This document shows positions 1 through 10,082 of a stretch of 64,000 nt of DNA, piece after piece; position 1 is the stretch's first letter, and the number at the start of each line of letters is the position of its first letter. Both the position numbers and the translations under genes were made by a program. The notes under the pieces were generated by a model that did no database searches, had not been told where the DNA came from, and saw only the letters and a list, made by a program, of their open reading frames with translations. Source of the DNA: Candidatus Lachnoclostridium avicola (GTDB lineage Bacteria > Bacillota > Clostridia > Lachnospirales > Lachnospiraceae); contig DXFM01000048.1 of assembly GCA_019114465.1 (NCBI GenBank), positions 41,475 through 105,474 on the forward strand, written 5' to 3'.

Positions 1-864
1 CGGGTGGTGGCGTTCCGGGATCCCTGGCTGGCGGAGAAAAAGCCGGAGTGGTGCCTGAAGCTGCCGGACGGCACCGTGTTTCGGGACCGTTCCGGCCTGG
101 CCTGGATCAATCCCTACCGGGAGGAGGTCTGGGATTATCTGGTGGAAATCGGGACTCAGGCGGCCGCCATGGGCTTTGACGAGGTTCAGTTTGACTATAT
201 CCGGTTCTGCACGGAAAAGGGGGTCAACGACGTGGTGTTCGACGAGGCGGACACGAGGGGCCGTTCCAAAACGGATGTGATCACGGAGTTTACGGCCTAC
301 GCCAGCCAGGAGCTGGCGCCCCGGGGAGTGTTTGTGTCGGCGGACGTGTTCGGCGCCATCATCGGCAGCGAGGTGGACGCCCAGTCTGTGGGGCAGATCT
401 ATGTGGACATGGCGAAAAACCTGGACTATATCTGTCCCATGATCTACCCGTCCCACTACGGGGACGGCAATTTCGGAATCGAACATCCGGATACGGAGCC
501 ATACCGCACGGTTCTGGCGGCCCTTCAGGGGTCTGCCAGGGAGCTGGCGGAGGCAGAGCAGGAAGGCGGGGATTTGGCGGTGGTCCGTCCCTGGCTCCAG
601 GATTTCACAGCTTCCTATCTGGATCACTATATTGAATACGGGCCGGAGGAAATTCAGGCCCAGATCCAGGCCACCTATGACGCGGGCTACGAGGAATGGC
701 TTCTGTGGTCTGCGGCCTGCAGCTACACCTGGGACGGGCTGGAGGCCGGGGCGACGGCGGCTGCCGGAGAGACGTCAGATGCGGGGGAGGTCCCTGAGAC
801 TGGAGAGACCCCGGCGGCCTATGATCCGGTGGTTCCGGAGATCCCTCAGATGGGGATGGATTAA
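1..864 (+). CDS. Putative glycoside-hydrolase-like protein (DUF4015 type), 5' end outside window
   Basis: ORF open at the window edge; motif 'MGFDEVQFDYIRF' and the TIM-barrel-like 'ICPMIYPSHYGDGNFG' resemble DUF4015 proteins. Confidence 0.75.
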   Translation, partial: RVVAFRDPWLAEKKPEWCLKLPDGTVFRDRSGLAWINPYREEVWDYLVEIGTQAAAMGFDEVQFDYIRFCTEKGVNDVVFDEADTRGRSKTDVITEFTAYASQELAPRGVFVSADVFGAIIGSEVDAQSVGQIYVDMAKNLDYICPMIYPSHYGDGNFGIEHPDTEPYRTVLAALQGSARELAEAEQEGGDLAVVRPWLQDFTASYLDHYIEYGPEEIQAQIQATYDAGYEEWLLWSAACSYTWDGLEAGATAAAGETSDAGEVPETGETPAAYDPVVPEIPQMGMD

Positions 865-878
865 CGGAGGAGAAGACA

Positions 879-1523
879 TTGAGCGAATCGAGAAGAAAAC
901 CTATGCCGGGAGAATGTTACCGGCATTTTAAGAATAAACTCTACCAGGTGGTTGCCGTGGCAGAGCACACGAAGACGGGGGAGGAGCTGGTGGTTTACCA
1001 GGCTCTTTACGGGAGTTTCCGGGTCTTTGCCAGGCCCCTTGCCATGTTTTTAAGCCCGGTGGACCGGGAAAAATACCCGGACGCCGATCAGGAGTACCGG
1101 TTTGAGCTGGTGGACCGGGAAACCCTGGAGCGGGAGGACAGCGGCTGGGCCGGAGAGAAATCCCAGCGGGAGGCAGAAGAATCCCTCTGGGCCGGGGAGA
1201 AATCCCAGCGGGAGGCAGAAGAATCCCGCCGGGCCGGAGAGGAGCCCCGGCGGGCGGAGGATGACTGGTCCCGGGAGGAGGACGGCCGGAGAGATGACGG
1301 AGAAAGCTTTATTCTCCGCTTTTTTGATGAGGAAACCTATGAGGGAAAGTGGCGTCTGCTGGAGCGGGAGGGCGGACGGCTTTCCCAGAAGACGCTGGAG
1401 ATCATCTGCGGAGGCATGGAGATCCCGGGCGGCAGGGAGGAGAGCGCGGAGGAGCTGCTCTATGACTTAAAACGCTACCTGGAGACCCAGATGAAATTTG
1501 AGGGAAACCGGTTCAGGAGGTAA
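879..1523 (+). CDS. DUF1653-domain protein with internal tandem repeat
   Basis: N-terminus 'PGECYRHFKNKLYQVVAVAEHTKTGEELVVYQALYG' is DUF1653-like; Glu/Arg-rich repeats follow. Confidence 0.75.
   Translation: MSESRRKPMPGECYRHFKNKLYQVVAVAEHTKTGEELVVYQALYGSFRVFARPLAMFLSPVDREKYPDADQEYRFELVDRETLEREDSGWAGEKSQREAEESLWAGEKSQREAEESRRAGEEPRRAEDDWSREEDGRRDDGESFILRFFDEETYEGKWRLLEREGGRLSQKTLEIICGGMEIPGGREESAEELLYDLKRYLETQMKFEGNRFRR
1147..1260 (+). repeat. 42-bp in-frame tandem repeat, about 2.5 copies
   Basis: 'gggccgg' recurs at 1147, 1189 and 1231; encodes WAGEKSQREAEES / LWAGEKSQREAEES / RRAGEEPRRAEDD. Confidence 0.85.
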
Positions 1524-1526
1524 TTC

Positions 1527-3383
1527 ATGTTCAACATAGAGGAGGAATTGAAAAAGCTTCCGGCCCAGCCGGGCGTTTATCTGATGCACGACGCCAAGGA
1601 TGAGATCATCTATGTGGGAAAGGCGGTCAGCCTGAAAAACCGGGTGCGCCAGTATTTTCAGAGCAGCCGGAACAAGACGGCAAAGATCGAGCAGATGGTG
1701 TCCAGGATCGCCCGGTTTGAATACATCATCACCGATTCAGAGCTGGAGGCTCTGGTGCTGGAATGCAATCTGATCAAGGAATACCGCCCCCGGTACAACA
1801 CCATGCTGAAGGATGACAAGACCTACCCCTACATCAAGGTGACTGTGGGAGAACCGTTCCCCAGGGTGCAGTTTTCCCGCCAGATGAAAAAGGACAAGAG
1901 CCGGTACTTCGGCCCCTACACCAGCGCCGGGGCGGTGAAGGATACCATCGAGCTGATCCACAAGCTGTACAAGATCCGCACCTGCAACCGTTCCCTGCCC
2001 AAGGACATCGGCAAAGAGCGGCCCTGCCTCAACTACCACATCAAACAGTGCGACGCCCCCTGCCAGGGCTATATCAGCCAGGAGGAATACCGGGAGCGGA
2101 TCGAACAGGTGGTGGAGTTTCTGAGCGGAAAATACGATAAGATTTTAAAACGGCTGGAGAAAAGCATGATGGAGGCCTCGGAGGCCATGGACTACGAGAA
2201 GGCCATTGAGTACCGGGATCTGTTAAACAGCGTGAAGCAGGTGGCCCAGAAGCAGAAGATCACCAGCGGTTCCACGGATGACCGGGACGTGATCGCCATG
2301 GCCAGAGATGAACAGGACGCGGTGGTTCAGGTCTTTTTCGTCCGGGAGGGAAAGCTGATCGGAAGAGAGCATTTTCACCTGCGGACGGCGGTGGAGGAGG
2401 ATGTGCCCCAGATTCTCACCTGTTTTGTCAAGCAGTTCTATTCCGGCACCCCCTTTGTGCCGAGGGAGCTGTGGGTGCAGGAACGGCTGGAGGATGAGGA
2501 CACCATCAGCCAGTGGCTCACGGCGAAGAAGGGACAGAAAGTGCGGGTGGTGGTGCCCCAGAAGGGACAGAAGGAGCGGCTGGTGGAGCTGGCCCAGAAA
2601 AATGCCGCCATGGTGCTGGAACAGGATAAGGAAAAGATCAAGCGGGAGGAGCTGCGCACCATTGGCGCCATGAACCAGATCGGGGACTGGCTGGGCTTAA
2701 ACTGGGTGCGCCGCATTGAGGCCTACGACATTTCCAACATCAGCGGCTTTGACTCCGTGGGTTCCATGGTGGTCTATGAGGACGGCCGCCCGAAGCGGAA
2801 CGACTACCGGAAATTCAAGATCAAATGGGTCAAAGGCGCCAACGACTACGCTTCCATGCGGGAGGTGCTGACCCGGAGGTTCTCCCACGGCCTGGAGGAG
2901 CATGAGCTGTTAAAGGAAAAGGGAGTGGGGGAGGAGTACGGCAGCTTTACCCGTTTCCCCGATCTGATCATGATGGACGGAGGAAGGGGACAGGTGAACG
3001 TGGCCCTGGAAGTGCTGGACGAGCTGGGTTTGGAGATACCGGTGTGCGGCATGGTGAAGGACGACAATCACCGCACCAGGGGGCTGTACTACCACAATGA
3101 GGAGATTCCCATTGACCGCCACTCCGAGGGCTTTAAGCTGATCACCAGGATCCAGGATGAGGCCCACCGCTTTGCCATTGAGTACCATCGGAGCCTGCGC
3201 AGCAAGGGCCAGGTCCGTTCCGTGCTGGATGACATTGAGGGCATCGGGGAGACCAGGCGGAAGGCTCTGATGCGTTATTTTAAATCCATCGAGGCGGTAA
3301 AAGACGCGGATGTGGAGGAGCTGAGCCAGGTTCCGGGCATGAATCGAAGGGCTGCTCAGAGCGTTTACAATTTCTTCCACTGA
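1527..3383 (+). CDS. uvrC: Excinuclease ABC subunit C
   Basis: 618 aa; '[23 protein letters not shown]' GIY-YIG start, UVR region and C-terminal HhH. Confidence 0.98.
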   Translation: MFNIEEELKKLPAQPGVYLMHDAKDEIIYVGKAVSLKNRVRQYFQSSRNKTAKIEQMVSRIARFEYIITDSELEALVLECNLIKEYRPRYNTMLKDDKTYPYIKVTVGEPFPRVQFSRQMKKDKSRYFGPYTSAGAVKDTIELIHKLYKIRTCNRSLPKDIGKERPCLNYHIKQCDAPCQGYISQEEYRERIEQVVEFLSGKYDKILKRLEKSMMEASEAMDYEKAIEYRDLLNSVKQVAQKQKITSGSTDDRDVIAMARDEQDAVVQVFFVREGKLIGREHFHLRTAVEEDVPQILTCFVKQFYSGTPFVPRELWVQERLEDEDTISQWLTAKKGQKVRVVVPQKGQKERLVELAQKNAAMVLEQDKEKIKREELRTIGAMNQIGDWLGLNWVRRIEAYDISNISGFDSVGSMVVYEDGRPKRNDYRKFKIKWVKGANDYASMREVLTRRFSHGLEEHELLKEKGVGEEYGSFTRFPDLIMMDGGRGQVNVALEVLDELGLEIPVCGMVKDDNHRTRGLYYHNEEIPIDRHSEGFKLITRIQDEAHRFAIEYHRSLRSKGQVRSVLDDIEGIGETRRKALMRYFKSIEAVKDADVEELSQVPGMNRRAAQSVYNFFH

Positions 3384-3460
3384 AAGGTTTCCGTAATGAC
3401 AAGAGGCGGAATTTATGGTAGGATAGGACAAAAGAAGGATGGAAAGAAGGAGGGTGCATT

Positions 3461-4387
3461 ATGCACGGAGTTGAAATTACGGAGCTGATCAAAAAGTTTC
3501 AGTTAAAGAATATGACGCCGGATATTGACGCGGAAAAAATCGTGCTGACTCATCCGGAGGTAAACCGCCCGGCGCTGCAGCTGGCCGGATTTTTTGACCA
3601 CTTTGACAATGAGAGAGTGCAGATTATCGGAAATGTGGAACAGGCGTACATTTCCGCCATGGAGCACGATGTGAAGATCAAGCGGTATGAGCAGCTGGTG
3701 TCCAGCAAGATCCCCTGCATGGTGTTCAGCCGGGGCATTGCGCCGGACGAGGACATGATCACCGTGTGCAACTACTACGGCGTGCCCTGCCTGGTTTCGG
3801 AGAAATCCACCTCCGATCTCATGGCTGAGGTGATCCGGTGGCTGAATGTGAAGCTGGCGCCGATGATCAGCATCCACGGAGTGCTGGTGGACGTGTTCGG
3901 CGAGGGCGTGCTGATCATGGGTGAGAGCGGCATTGGAAAGAGCGAGGCGGCCCTGGAGCTGATCAAGAGAGGACACCGCCTGGTGACCGACGACGTGGTG
4001 GAGATCCGCAAGGTCAGCGACGACACCCTGGTGGGAAGCGCCCCCGACATCACGAAGCACCTGATTGAGCTGCGGGGCGTGGGCATCATCGACGTGAAGG
4101 CTCTGTTCGGCGTGGAGAGCGTAAAGGACAGCCAGCAGATCAATATGGTGATCAAGCTGGAGGAATGGGACAAGGATAAAGAGTACGACCGTCTGGGCCT
4201 GGAGGATCAGTACACGGAATTTCTGGGCAACAAAGTGGTCTGCCACTCCATCCCCATCCGTCCCGGCCGTAACCTGGCGATTATCACGGAGACGGCTGCG
4301 GTCAACTACCGGCAGAAGAAGATGGGATATAATGCGGCTCAGGAGCTGTACCGCAGGGTACAGGCCAACTTTGCCCACACAGACTGA
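3461..4387 (+). CDS. hprK: HPr kinase/phosphorylase
   Basis: Walker A 'GESGIGKSEAALELIKRGH' and HprK signature 'LVTDDVVEIRK'. Confidence 0.97.
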   Translation: MHGVEITELIKKFQLKNMTPDIDAEKIVLTHPEVNRPALQLAGFFDHFDNERVQIIGNVEQAYISAMEHDVKIKRYEQLVSSKIPCMVFSRGIAPDEDMITVCNYYGVPCLVSEKSTSDLMAEVIRWLNVKLAPMISIHGVLVDVFGEGVLIMGESGIGKSEAALELIKRGHRLVTDDVVEIRKVSDDTLVGSAPDITKHLIELRGVGIIDVKALFGVESVKDSQQINMVIKLEEWDKDKEYDRLGLEDQYTEFLGNKVVCHSIPIRPGRNLAIITETAAVNYRQKKMGYNAAQELYRRVQANFAHTD

Positions 4388-4407
4388 TCTGGAATCGGAG
4401 GAAAGCT

Positions 4408-5343
4408 ATGAAAAGTTTGCTGGAAGAACTGATCCAGGCGGCCGGTGAGGACCGGGTCAGGACCATGGAACCCATGGGCCCTCACGTGACATTCCGGGCC
4501 GGCGGAAAGGCAGATTATTTTGTGTCCCCTTCCGGAGAACAGGAGCTGGCCGGTGTGATCCGGGCCTGCTGCAGTCAGAAGACGCCCTTTTACATCCTGG
4601 GCAACGGGAGCAATCTGCTGGTGGGCGACAAAGGATACCGGGGAGTGATCATCCACATGGGAGAGGACTGGAACTTCTGCCGGTTTCAGGGCACCCGGGT
4701 CCGGGCAGGAGCGGGGATTCTGCTGTCCCGCCTGTCAAAGGAAGCCTGCCGTCTGGGCCTGTCCGGCCTGGAAGCGGCGGGGGGAATCCCGGGAACTCTG
4801 GGAGGGGCCCTGGTGATGAACGCGGGGGCCTATGGATTTGAGATGAAGGACGTGGTCCGTTCGGCCAGAGTGATGACGGAAGATGGAGAGATCCTGGAGC
4901 TGACGGCAGAGGAGCTGGGGTTCGGCTACCGCAGAAGCGTTATTCCGGAGCGGAAACTCATCGCCCTGGAGGCGGAGCTGGAGCTGACGGAAGGACAGGA
5001 GGAGGAAATCCGTGCCAGGATGGAAGAGCTGGCCGCCCTGCGCAGGGAAAAACAGCCTCTGGAGTATCCCAGCGCCGGCAGCACCTTCAAACGCCCGGAA
5101 GGATATTTTGCCGGAAAACTGATCCAGGACGCCGGGCTGAAAGGATACCGGGTGGGAGGCGCCCAGGTATCGGAAAAGCACAGCGGGTTTGTGATCAACC
5201 GGGGAGGGGCCACGGCCGGAGAGATTATGAGACTGTGCAGAGATGTGCAGCGGATCGTCAGGGAGCAGACCGGCGTTACCCTGGAAATGGAAGTGAAGAC
5301 CCTGGGAGAGTTTGAGGAGCCGGAGGAAGGAAAGCAGCCATGA
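4408..5343 (+). CDS. murB: UDP-N-acetylenolpyruvoylglucosamine reductase
   Basis: 'GNGSNLLVGDKGYRG', 'AGGIPGTLGGALVMNAGAYG', 'YPSAGSTFKRPEG'. Confidence 0.97.
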   Translation: MKSLLEELIQAAGEDRVRTMEPMGPHVTFRAGGKADYFVSPSGEQELAGVIRACCSQKTPFYILGNGSNLLVGDKGYRGVIIHMGEDWNFCRFQGTRVRAGAGILLSRLSKEACRLGLSGLEAAGGIPGTLGGALVMNAGAYGFEMKDVVRSARVMTEDGEILELTAEELGFGYRRSVIPERKLIALEAELELTEGQEEEIRARMEELAALRREKQPLEYPSAGSTFKRPEGYFAGKLIQDAGLKGYRVGGAQVSEKHSGFVINRGGATAGEIMRLCRDVQRIVREQTGVTLEMEVKTLGEFEEPEEGKQP

Positions 5344-6215
5344 AGCTGGTGATTGTGACTGGAATGTCGGGGGCGGGAAAGACCGTTGCCTTAAAGATGC
5401 TGGAGGATCTGGGATTTTACTGTGTGGACAATATGCCGGTCCAGCTCATGGAAAAGTTCGTGGATCTTCTCCGGGAGAACCCGGGGGAACCGGAAAATGT
5501 GGCCATGGGAGTGGATAGCCGCAGCGGGGATGAGCTTCCTCAGCTTCAGGAGGTCCTGGACCGGTGGAAGATGAGAAAAATTCCCTGCCAGATCCTGTTT
5601 CTGGACGCGTCGGATGAGGTGCTTATCAAGCGCTACAAGGAGACCAGACGGAACCACCCCCTGGCGGGAAACGGCCGCCTGGACCGGGGAATCGCCAGGG
5701 AGCGGGAGAAGATCGCCTTTTTAAAGCGCCAGGCCGATTACATCCTGGACACCAGCAGTCTGCTCACCAGAGAGCTTCGGGAGGAGCTGGCCAGAATTTT
5801 TTCCGGCGGGCAGCCCTATGAAAATCTCTTCGTCACCGTACTTTCCTTCGGGTTTAAGTACGGAATTCCGGTGGACGCAGATCTGGTGTTCGACGTCCGC
5901 TTTCTGCCCAATCCCTATTATGTGGAAGAGTTAAAGTACAGGACCGGGGAAGAAAAACAGGTGCAGGAATATGTGATGCAGGGCGGGACCTGTGAAATAT
6001 TCCTGGAAAAACTGTTTGACCTGATGGAATTTCTCATTCCCAACTACATAAAAGAGGGGAAAAACCAGCTGGTGATCGCTGTGGGCTGCACCGGCGGAAA
6101 ACACCGCTCCGTCACGGTGGCGGGAGCGCTCTATGAGAAGCTGAAGGAGAAAAAAGAGCTGGGAGTGAAGCTGGAACACCGGGATATTGATAAGGATAAC
6201 AAGCGGATGAGCTGA
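5340..6215 (+). CDS. rapZ: RNase adapter / nucleotide-binding protein RapZ (YvcJ)
   Basis: 'VTGMSGAGKTVALKMLEDLGFYCVDNMP', 'GCTGGKHRSV'. Confidence 0.97.
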   Translation: MKLVIVTGMSGAGKTVALKMLEDLGFYCVDNMPVQLMEKFVDLLRENPGEPENVAMGVDSRSGDELPQLQEVLDRWKMRKIPCQILFLDASDEVLIKRYKETRRNHPLAGNGRLDRGIAREREKIAFLKRQADYILDTSSLLTRELREELARIFSGGQPYENLFVTVLSFGFKYGIPVDADLVFDVRFLPNPYYVEELKYRTGEEKQVQEYVMQGGTCEIFLEKLFDLMEFLIPNYIKEGKNQLVIAVGCTGGKHRSVTVAGALYEKLKEKKELGVKLEHRDIDKDNKRMS

Positions 6216-6223
6216 GGTGCGGG

Positions 6224-7198
6224 ATGTCATTTTCTTCCAGAGTGAAAGAGGAACTGTCCCGGCAGATCAGTCCGGCCAGGCACTGCCGGATCGCGGAGAT
6301 CGCGGCGATATTAAGCCTCTGCGGCCGGATCCAGATTTCTGCAGAGGACCGCTACTGCATCAGGATCCATACGGAAAATGTGGCAGTTGCAAGAAAGTAC
6401 TTTACATTATTGAAAAAAACATTTAATATAGTTACGGATGTGACGATACGTCGTAATGTGCATCTGCGGAAGAATCACGTCTACACCGTGACCGTGGGAA
6501 ATCACGAGGACGCGCTGCGGGTTCTTCAGGCTACGAAGCTCATCGGGCCGGACGGCGAGATCGGGGAAAATCTTTCCGTGATCCGGAATGTGGTCACCCA
6601 GCAGGCGTGCTGCAGGCGTGCGTTTATCCGCGGTGCGTTTTTGGCGGCCGGTTCCATCAGCGATCCGGAAAAGTTTTATCATTTTGAGATTGTCTGTGCT
6701 GCGGAGGCAAAGGCGGAGCAGCTGAGAGAGATCATGAGCACGTTTCAGCTGGACGCCAAGATCGTAAAGCGCAAGAAATATTATGTGGTGTATATCAAGG
6801 AAGGCAGTCAGATCGTAGATGTTCTGAATGTGATGGAGGCTCCCGTTTCCCTCATGGAGCTGGAAAACATCCGGATTCTGAAAGAGATGAGAAACAGTGT
6901 GAACCGCCAGGTCAACTGTGAGACCGCCAATATTAACAAGACGGTAGCTGCTTCCGTAAAGCAGATAAGGGATATTGAATATATCCGTGATACAATTGGC
7001 TTTGAGAGTCTTCCTGAGAATCTGGAACAGGTAGCCCAGGCAAGGCTGTTGAAGCCGGATGCAACACTAAAGGAGCTTGGGGAAGCTCTTGAACCGCCTG
7101 TGGGAAAGTCCGGTGTCAATCACAGACTTCGCCGTCTCAGCGAACTCGCGGAAAAGCTGAGGGAACAGGCACCGGAAACGGATGTTTCCAAGGAATGA
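6224..7198 (+). CDS. whiA: DNA-binding protein WhiA
   Basis: 'SFSSRVKEELSR', C-terminal HTH 'LGEALEPPVGKSGVNHRLRRLSELA'. Confidence 0.97.
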   Translation: MSFSSRVKEELSRQISPARHCRIAEIAAILSLCGRIQISAEDRYCIRIHTENVAVARKYFTLLKKTFNIVTDVTIRRNVHLRKNHVYTVTVGNHEDALRVLQATKLIGPDGEIGENLSVIRNVVTQQACCRRAFIRGAFLAAGSISDPEKFYHFEIVCAAEAKAEQLREIMSTFQLDAKIVKRKKYYVVYIKEGSQIVDVLNVMEAPVSLMELENIRILKEMRNSVNRQVNCETANINKTVAASVKQIRDIEYIRDTIGFESLPENLEQVAQARLLKPDATLKELGEALEPPVGKSGVNHRLRRLSELAEKLREQAPETDVSKE

Positions 7199-7209
7199 GG
7201 AGGATTATT

Positions 7210-7464
7210 ATGACAAGAAAGACAATCAGGATTGAACTCGCGTCAGGACTTGAAGCAAGACCGGTGGCAATGCTGGTGCAGATCGCCAGCCAGTTTGAAA
7301 GCAGCATCTACGTGGAGAACGGAGGAGCCCGCTTTAACGCCAAGAGCATTATGGGAATGATGACTTTGGGACTGGCCAGCGGTGAGGAGATCACTGTTAG
7401 CGCCGACGGAAAGGACGAGGAAGCGGCGATTTGCGAGATCGAGAAGTATCTGAGCACAAAATAA
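7210..7464 (+). CDS. HPr-family protein, Crh-like (His15 replaced by Glu)
   Basis: 'ASGLEARPVAMLVQ' aligns to HPr GIHARP with E at the phospho-His position; Ser46 motif 'AKSIMGMMTLG' retained; start at internal ATG 7210. Confidence 0.9.
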   Translation: MTRKTIRIELASGLEARPVAMLVQIASQFESSIYVENGGARFNAKSIMGMMTLGLASGEEITVSADGKDEEAAICEIEKYLSTK

Positions 7465-7516
7465 ACGGAAGGTTCTGGCCCGGCCAGATTGGAAAAGAAA
7501 AGGTTGAAAACATTTC

Positions 7517-7545
7517 GGAGACAGCACAGGCTGTCTCCTTTTTAA
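7517..7545 (+). terminator. Intrinsic terminator after hprK-crh-like cluster
   Basis: ggagacagc-acag-gctgtctcc followed by ttttt; lies between convergent genes. Confidence 0.85.
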
Positions 7546-7569
7546 ATTCTGCTGACATTTCTTATGATT

Positions 7570-8268
7570 TTACATTTCCTGGCACTTCAGCTGATAGCCG
7601 ATTCCGCGGATGGTTTTTAAATATTTCGGATGGTTGGGATCTTCCTCTATCTTCATGCGAAGACGGCGGATGTGGACCATGATGGTGTTGTCGTCCACCA
7701 TGCTGTCATTCCAGACATTGGTATAAATCTGCTCTTTTGTCAGAATCCGGTTGACGTTGTGCATGAAATATTTCATGAGAAGGGCTTCCTTGCTGGAAAG
7801 GGGGATCTCCTTCCCGTTTTTGTACAGCTTCATCTCGTCACAGACATACCGGAATTCCCCGGCTTTCAGAACCGTATGCCCACTGGGAGCGGACAGAGAG
7901 ATCCGTCTCAGACAGGCTTTTACCTTTGCGCACAGAACCATGGTGCTGAAGGGTTTGGTAATGTAGTCATCGGCACCGATTCCCAGGGCCAGTACCTTGT
8001 CCGTCTCCGCCTGGCGGCCGCTGAGAACGAAGACCGGGGTCAGAATCCCGTGGGTGCGCAGGTAATTAATCACCTGAAAACCGTCCATCTCCTCCATGAT
8101 CAGGTCCAGGATGATCAGAGAATAGGAGCGCTGTTCTGCCAGATGCACCGCTTCGATGCCTCCAGGGGCTTCCTCTGTGGAAAATTCTTCCGCTCTCAGA
8201 ACCCGGCAGATGATCCGACGGATGGCTGGATCGTCATCGACTACCAGTATATGCTGCTGTTCTGCCAT
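7570..8268 (-). CDS. OmpR/PhoB-type response regulator
   Basis: Receiver 'VVDDDPAIRRI..LIILDLIMEEMDGFQV' plus winged helix 'NTIMVHIRRLRMKIEEDPNHPKYLKTIRGIGYQL'. Confidence 0.95.
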   Translation of the reverse strand: MAEQQHILVVDDDPAIRRIICRVLRAEEFSTEEAPGGIEAVHLAEQRSYSLIILDLIMEEMDGFQVINYLRTHGILTPVFVLSGRQAETDKVLALGIGADDYITKPFSTMVLCAKVKACLRRISLSAPSGHTVLKAGEFRYVCDEMKLYKNGKEIPLSSKEALLMKYFMHNVNRILTKEQIYTNVWNDSMVDDNTIMVHIRRLRMKIEEDPNHPKYLKTIRGIGYQLKCQEM

Positions 8269-8454
8269 AATCGAGCTCCTTTCAGTAAACGTCTTGTTCC
8301 ATTAGTATAACATGAACGCAGGGGAAAATCAGTAACGCAGGTTTACCTTACAAAAATTTAAGGAAACATAGATACCCAGTTAAGATGCACATAGTAAAAT
8401 CGTATTTAACAGAAAAATTGTGCAAAAAGCACAAAAAGAAAGAGAGGGAATGAG

Positions 8455-9516
8455 ATGAGGAAAAAAATGATGAAGTTGGCGGCTCTGGCCATGTCAGCGG
8501 TGATGGCACTGTCTCTGGCGGCGTGCGGAGGCGGCTCCGGCAGCGGGACATCCGGGGGCAGCGGAGACGGCGCCCAGGGAGATGAAGCGGACTGGACATG
8601 GGAGAGAAAAGTGACCCTGGTATGCCCCTGGGGCGTGGGCGGCGGCGCTGACGGCACCCTGAGACCGCTGCAGCCCCTTCTGGAAGAAGAACTGGGGGTA
8701 CCGGTGGAGATTGTAAATGTGGAAGGCGCCGGCGGAGCCAACGGCGTAAACTACGCCTACAAGCAGCCGGCGGACGGCTATACCTATATGCTGGGAACCC
8801 AGTCTCTGATCATGCTGGATCTGCAGAAAATTCTGCCCATGGATTTCAAAGCAGAGTTTATTCCGGTGTCCAAGCTGGTGCACTCTATTTTGATCGTGGG
8901 ATCTTCCGCGAAAGCCATGGAAGGAAAGTATACCAATTTTGATGAGTTTATTGAGTACGCGAAGAATCATCCCCAGGAACTGAGCTGCGGCATGCTCACC
9001 GCCACAGGCGCGGATTCAGTGGCCATGAAGCAGACGCTGGCCGGCGGCCTGGGCTGTGATGTGACGGAAGTGGAGAATTACGTGAAGATCGTCAGCTATT
9101 CCAGCGGTTCTGAGATGAGTTCCGCCATGGCCGGAGGCCACATCCATATCAGCATCAGCGGCGTGGACGAAGTAAAAGGCCTGATCGATTCCGGCGATAT
9201 TGTTCCGCTGATTTCACTGTCTGAGGAGAGAATGTCCACCTACCCGGAGATCGAGTGCACGGGAGAGAAGGGCATTGATTCCTACATCGGAACCTGGAGA
9301 GGAATTTTCTGTCGTACAGATACTCCGGCGGCAGCAGTGAAGGCGATGGACGAGGCCATCAAGAAGGCCTGGGAGAGTCCGGATTATCAGGAATTCTTAA
9401 AGAACGCCGTATATCTGGACCGGGAAGGCTATCAGACGGGATCAGAATTCCAGAATCTGATCGACCAGGAGTACACTACTTTTGAAGATTACCTGAAGGG
9501 CGCGGGGCTGATGTGA
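8455..9516 (+). CDS. Tripartite tricarboxylate transporter substrate-binding lipoprotein (TctC family)
   Basis: Lipobox 'LAACGGGSG', 'VTLVCPWGVGGGADGTLRPLQPLLEEELG'. Confidence 0.93.
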   Translation: MRKKMMKLAALAMSAVMALSLAACGGGSGSGTSGGSGDGAQGDEADWTWERKVTLVCPWGVGGGADGTLRPLQPLLEEELGVPVEIVNVEGAGGANGVNYAYKQPADGYTYMLGTQSLIMLDLQKILPMDFKAEFIPVSKLVHSILIVGSSAKAMEGKYTNFDEFIEYAKNHPQELSCGMLTATGADSVAMKQTLAGGLGCDVTEVENYVKIVSYSSGSEMSSAMAGGHIHISISGVDEVKGLIDSGDIVPLISLSEERMSTYPEIECTGEKGIDSYIGTWRGIFCRTDTPAAAVKAMDEAIKKAWESPDYQEFLKNAVYLDREGYQTGSEFQNLIDQEYTTFEDYLKGAGLM

Positions 9517-9548
9517 CAGGTTCTGTATAATGATAAGGGGATAACAGT

Positions 9549-10070
9549 ATGGTAATAGAATTAATCGTAAACATATTGCTGCTTGGATTCTGTATTTTCT
9601 GTTTCGGCTATGTGGGGGCGACCATGCCTGTCTCGGCGGTCAATGAGCTGGGGGCGGAGCAGTGGCCCCAGGGAATCCTGATTCTGCTGATTCTGGCGAT
9701 CCTGTGGAATATTTTCAAATTTTTCCGGGTTCACAAGACGGCGGAAGTGGCGGAAGCCTTTAAAGAATTTCCGGGAGATGTGGTTGGCTTTTTCAAGAGC
9801 AAGCTGTTCATCGGCATGGTGCTGGTGGTAATTATGGCTTTGGCCTACGAGCCGGTGGGATTTATGGTGACCTGCTTCGCGTTTCTTATGGCCTACGGTC
9901 TGCTTCTGGGACAGAGAAATATCGCCCTTCTGGTGGGGACTTCCCTGCTGATCACCGTGATTTTATATGTGGGCTTCTCTGTCTTTCTGGGCGTGCTCCT
10001 TCCCAGAGGAAATATTTCCTTCCTGAGAGACTTTGCACTGTTTGTGGAATCGCTGATTCCGTCGTTTTAA
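9549..10070 (+). CDS. Tripartite tricarboxylate transporter TctB family protein
   Basis: Small four-TM protein between TctC and TctA. Confidence 0.85.
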   Translation: MVIELIVNILLLGFCIFCFGYVGATMPVSAVNELGAEQWPQGILILLILAILWNIFKFFRVHKTAEVAEAFKEFPGDVVGFFKSKLFIGMVLVVIMALAYEPVGFMVTCFAFLMAYGLLLGQRNIALLVGTSLLITVILYVGFSVFLGVLLPRGNISFLRDFALFVESLIPSF

Positions 10071-10082
10071 GGGAGGTAGCAT

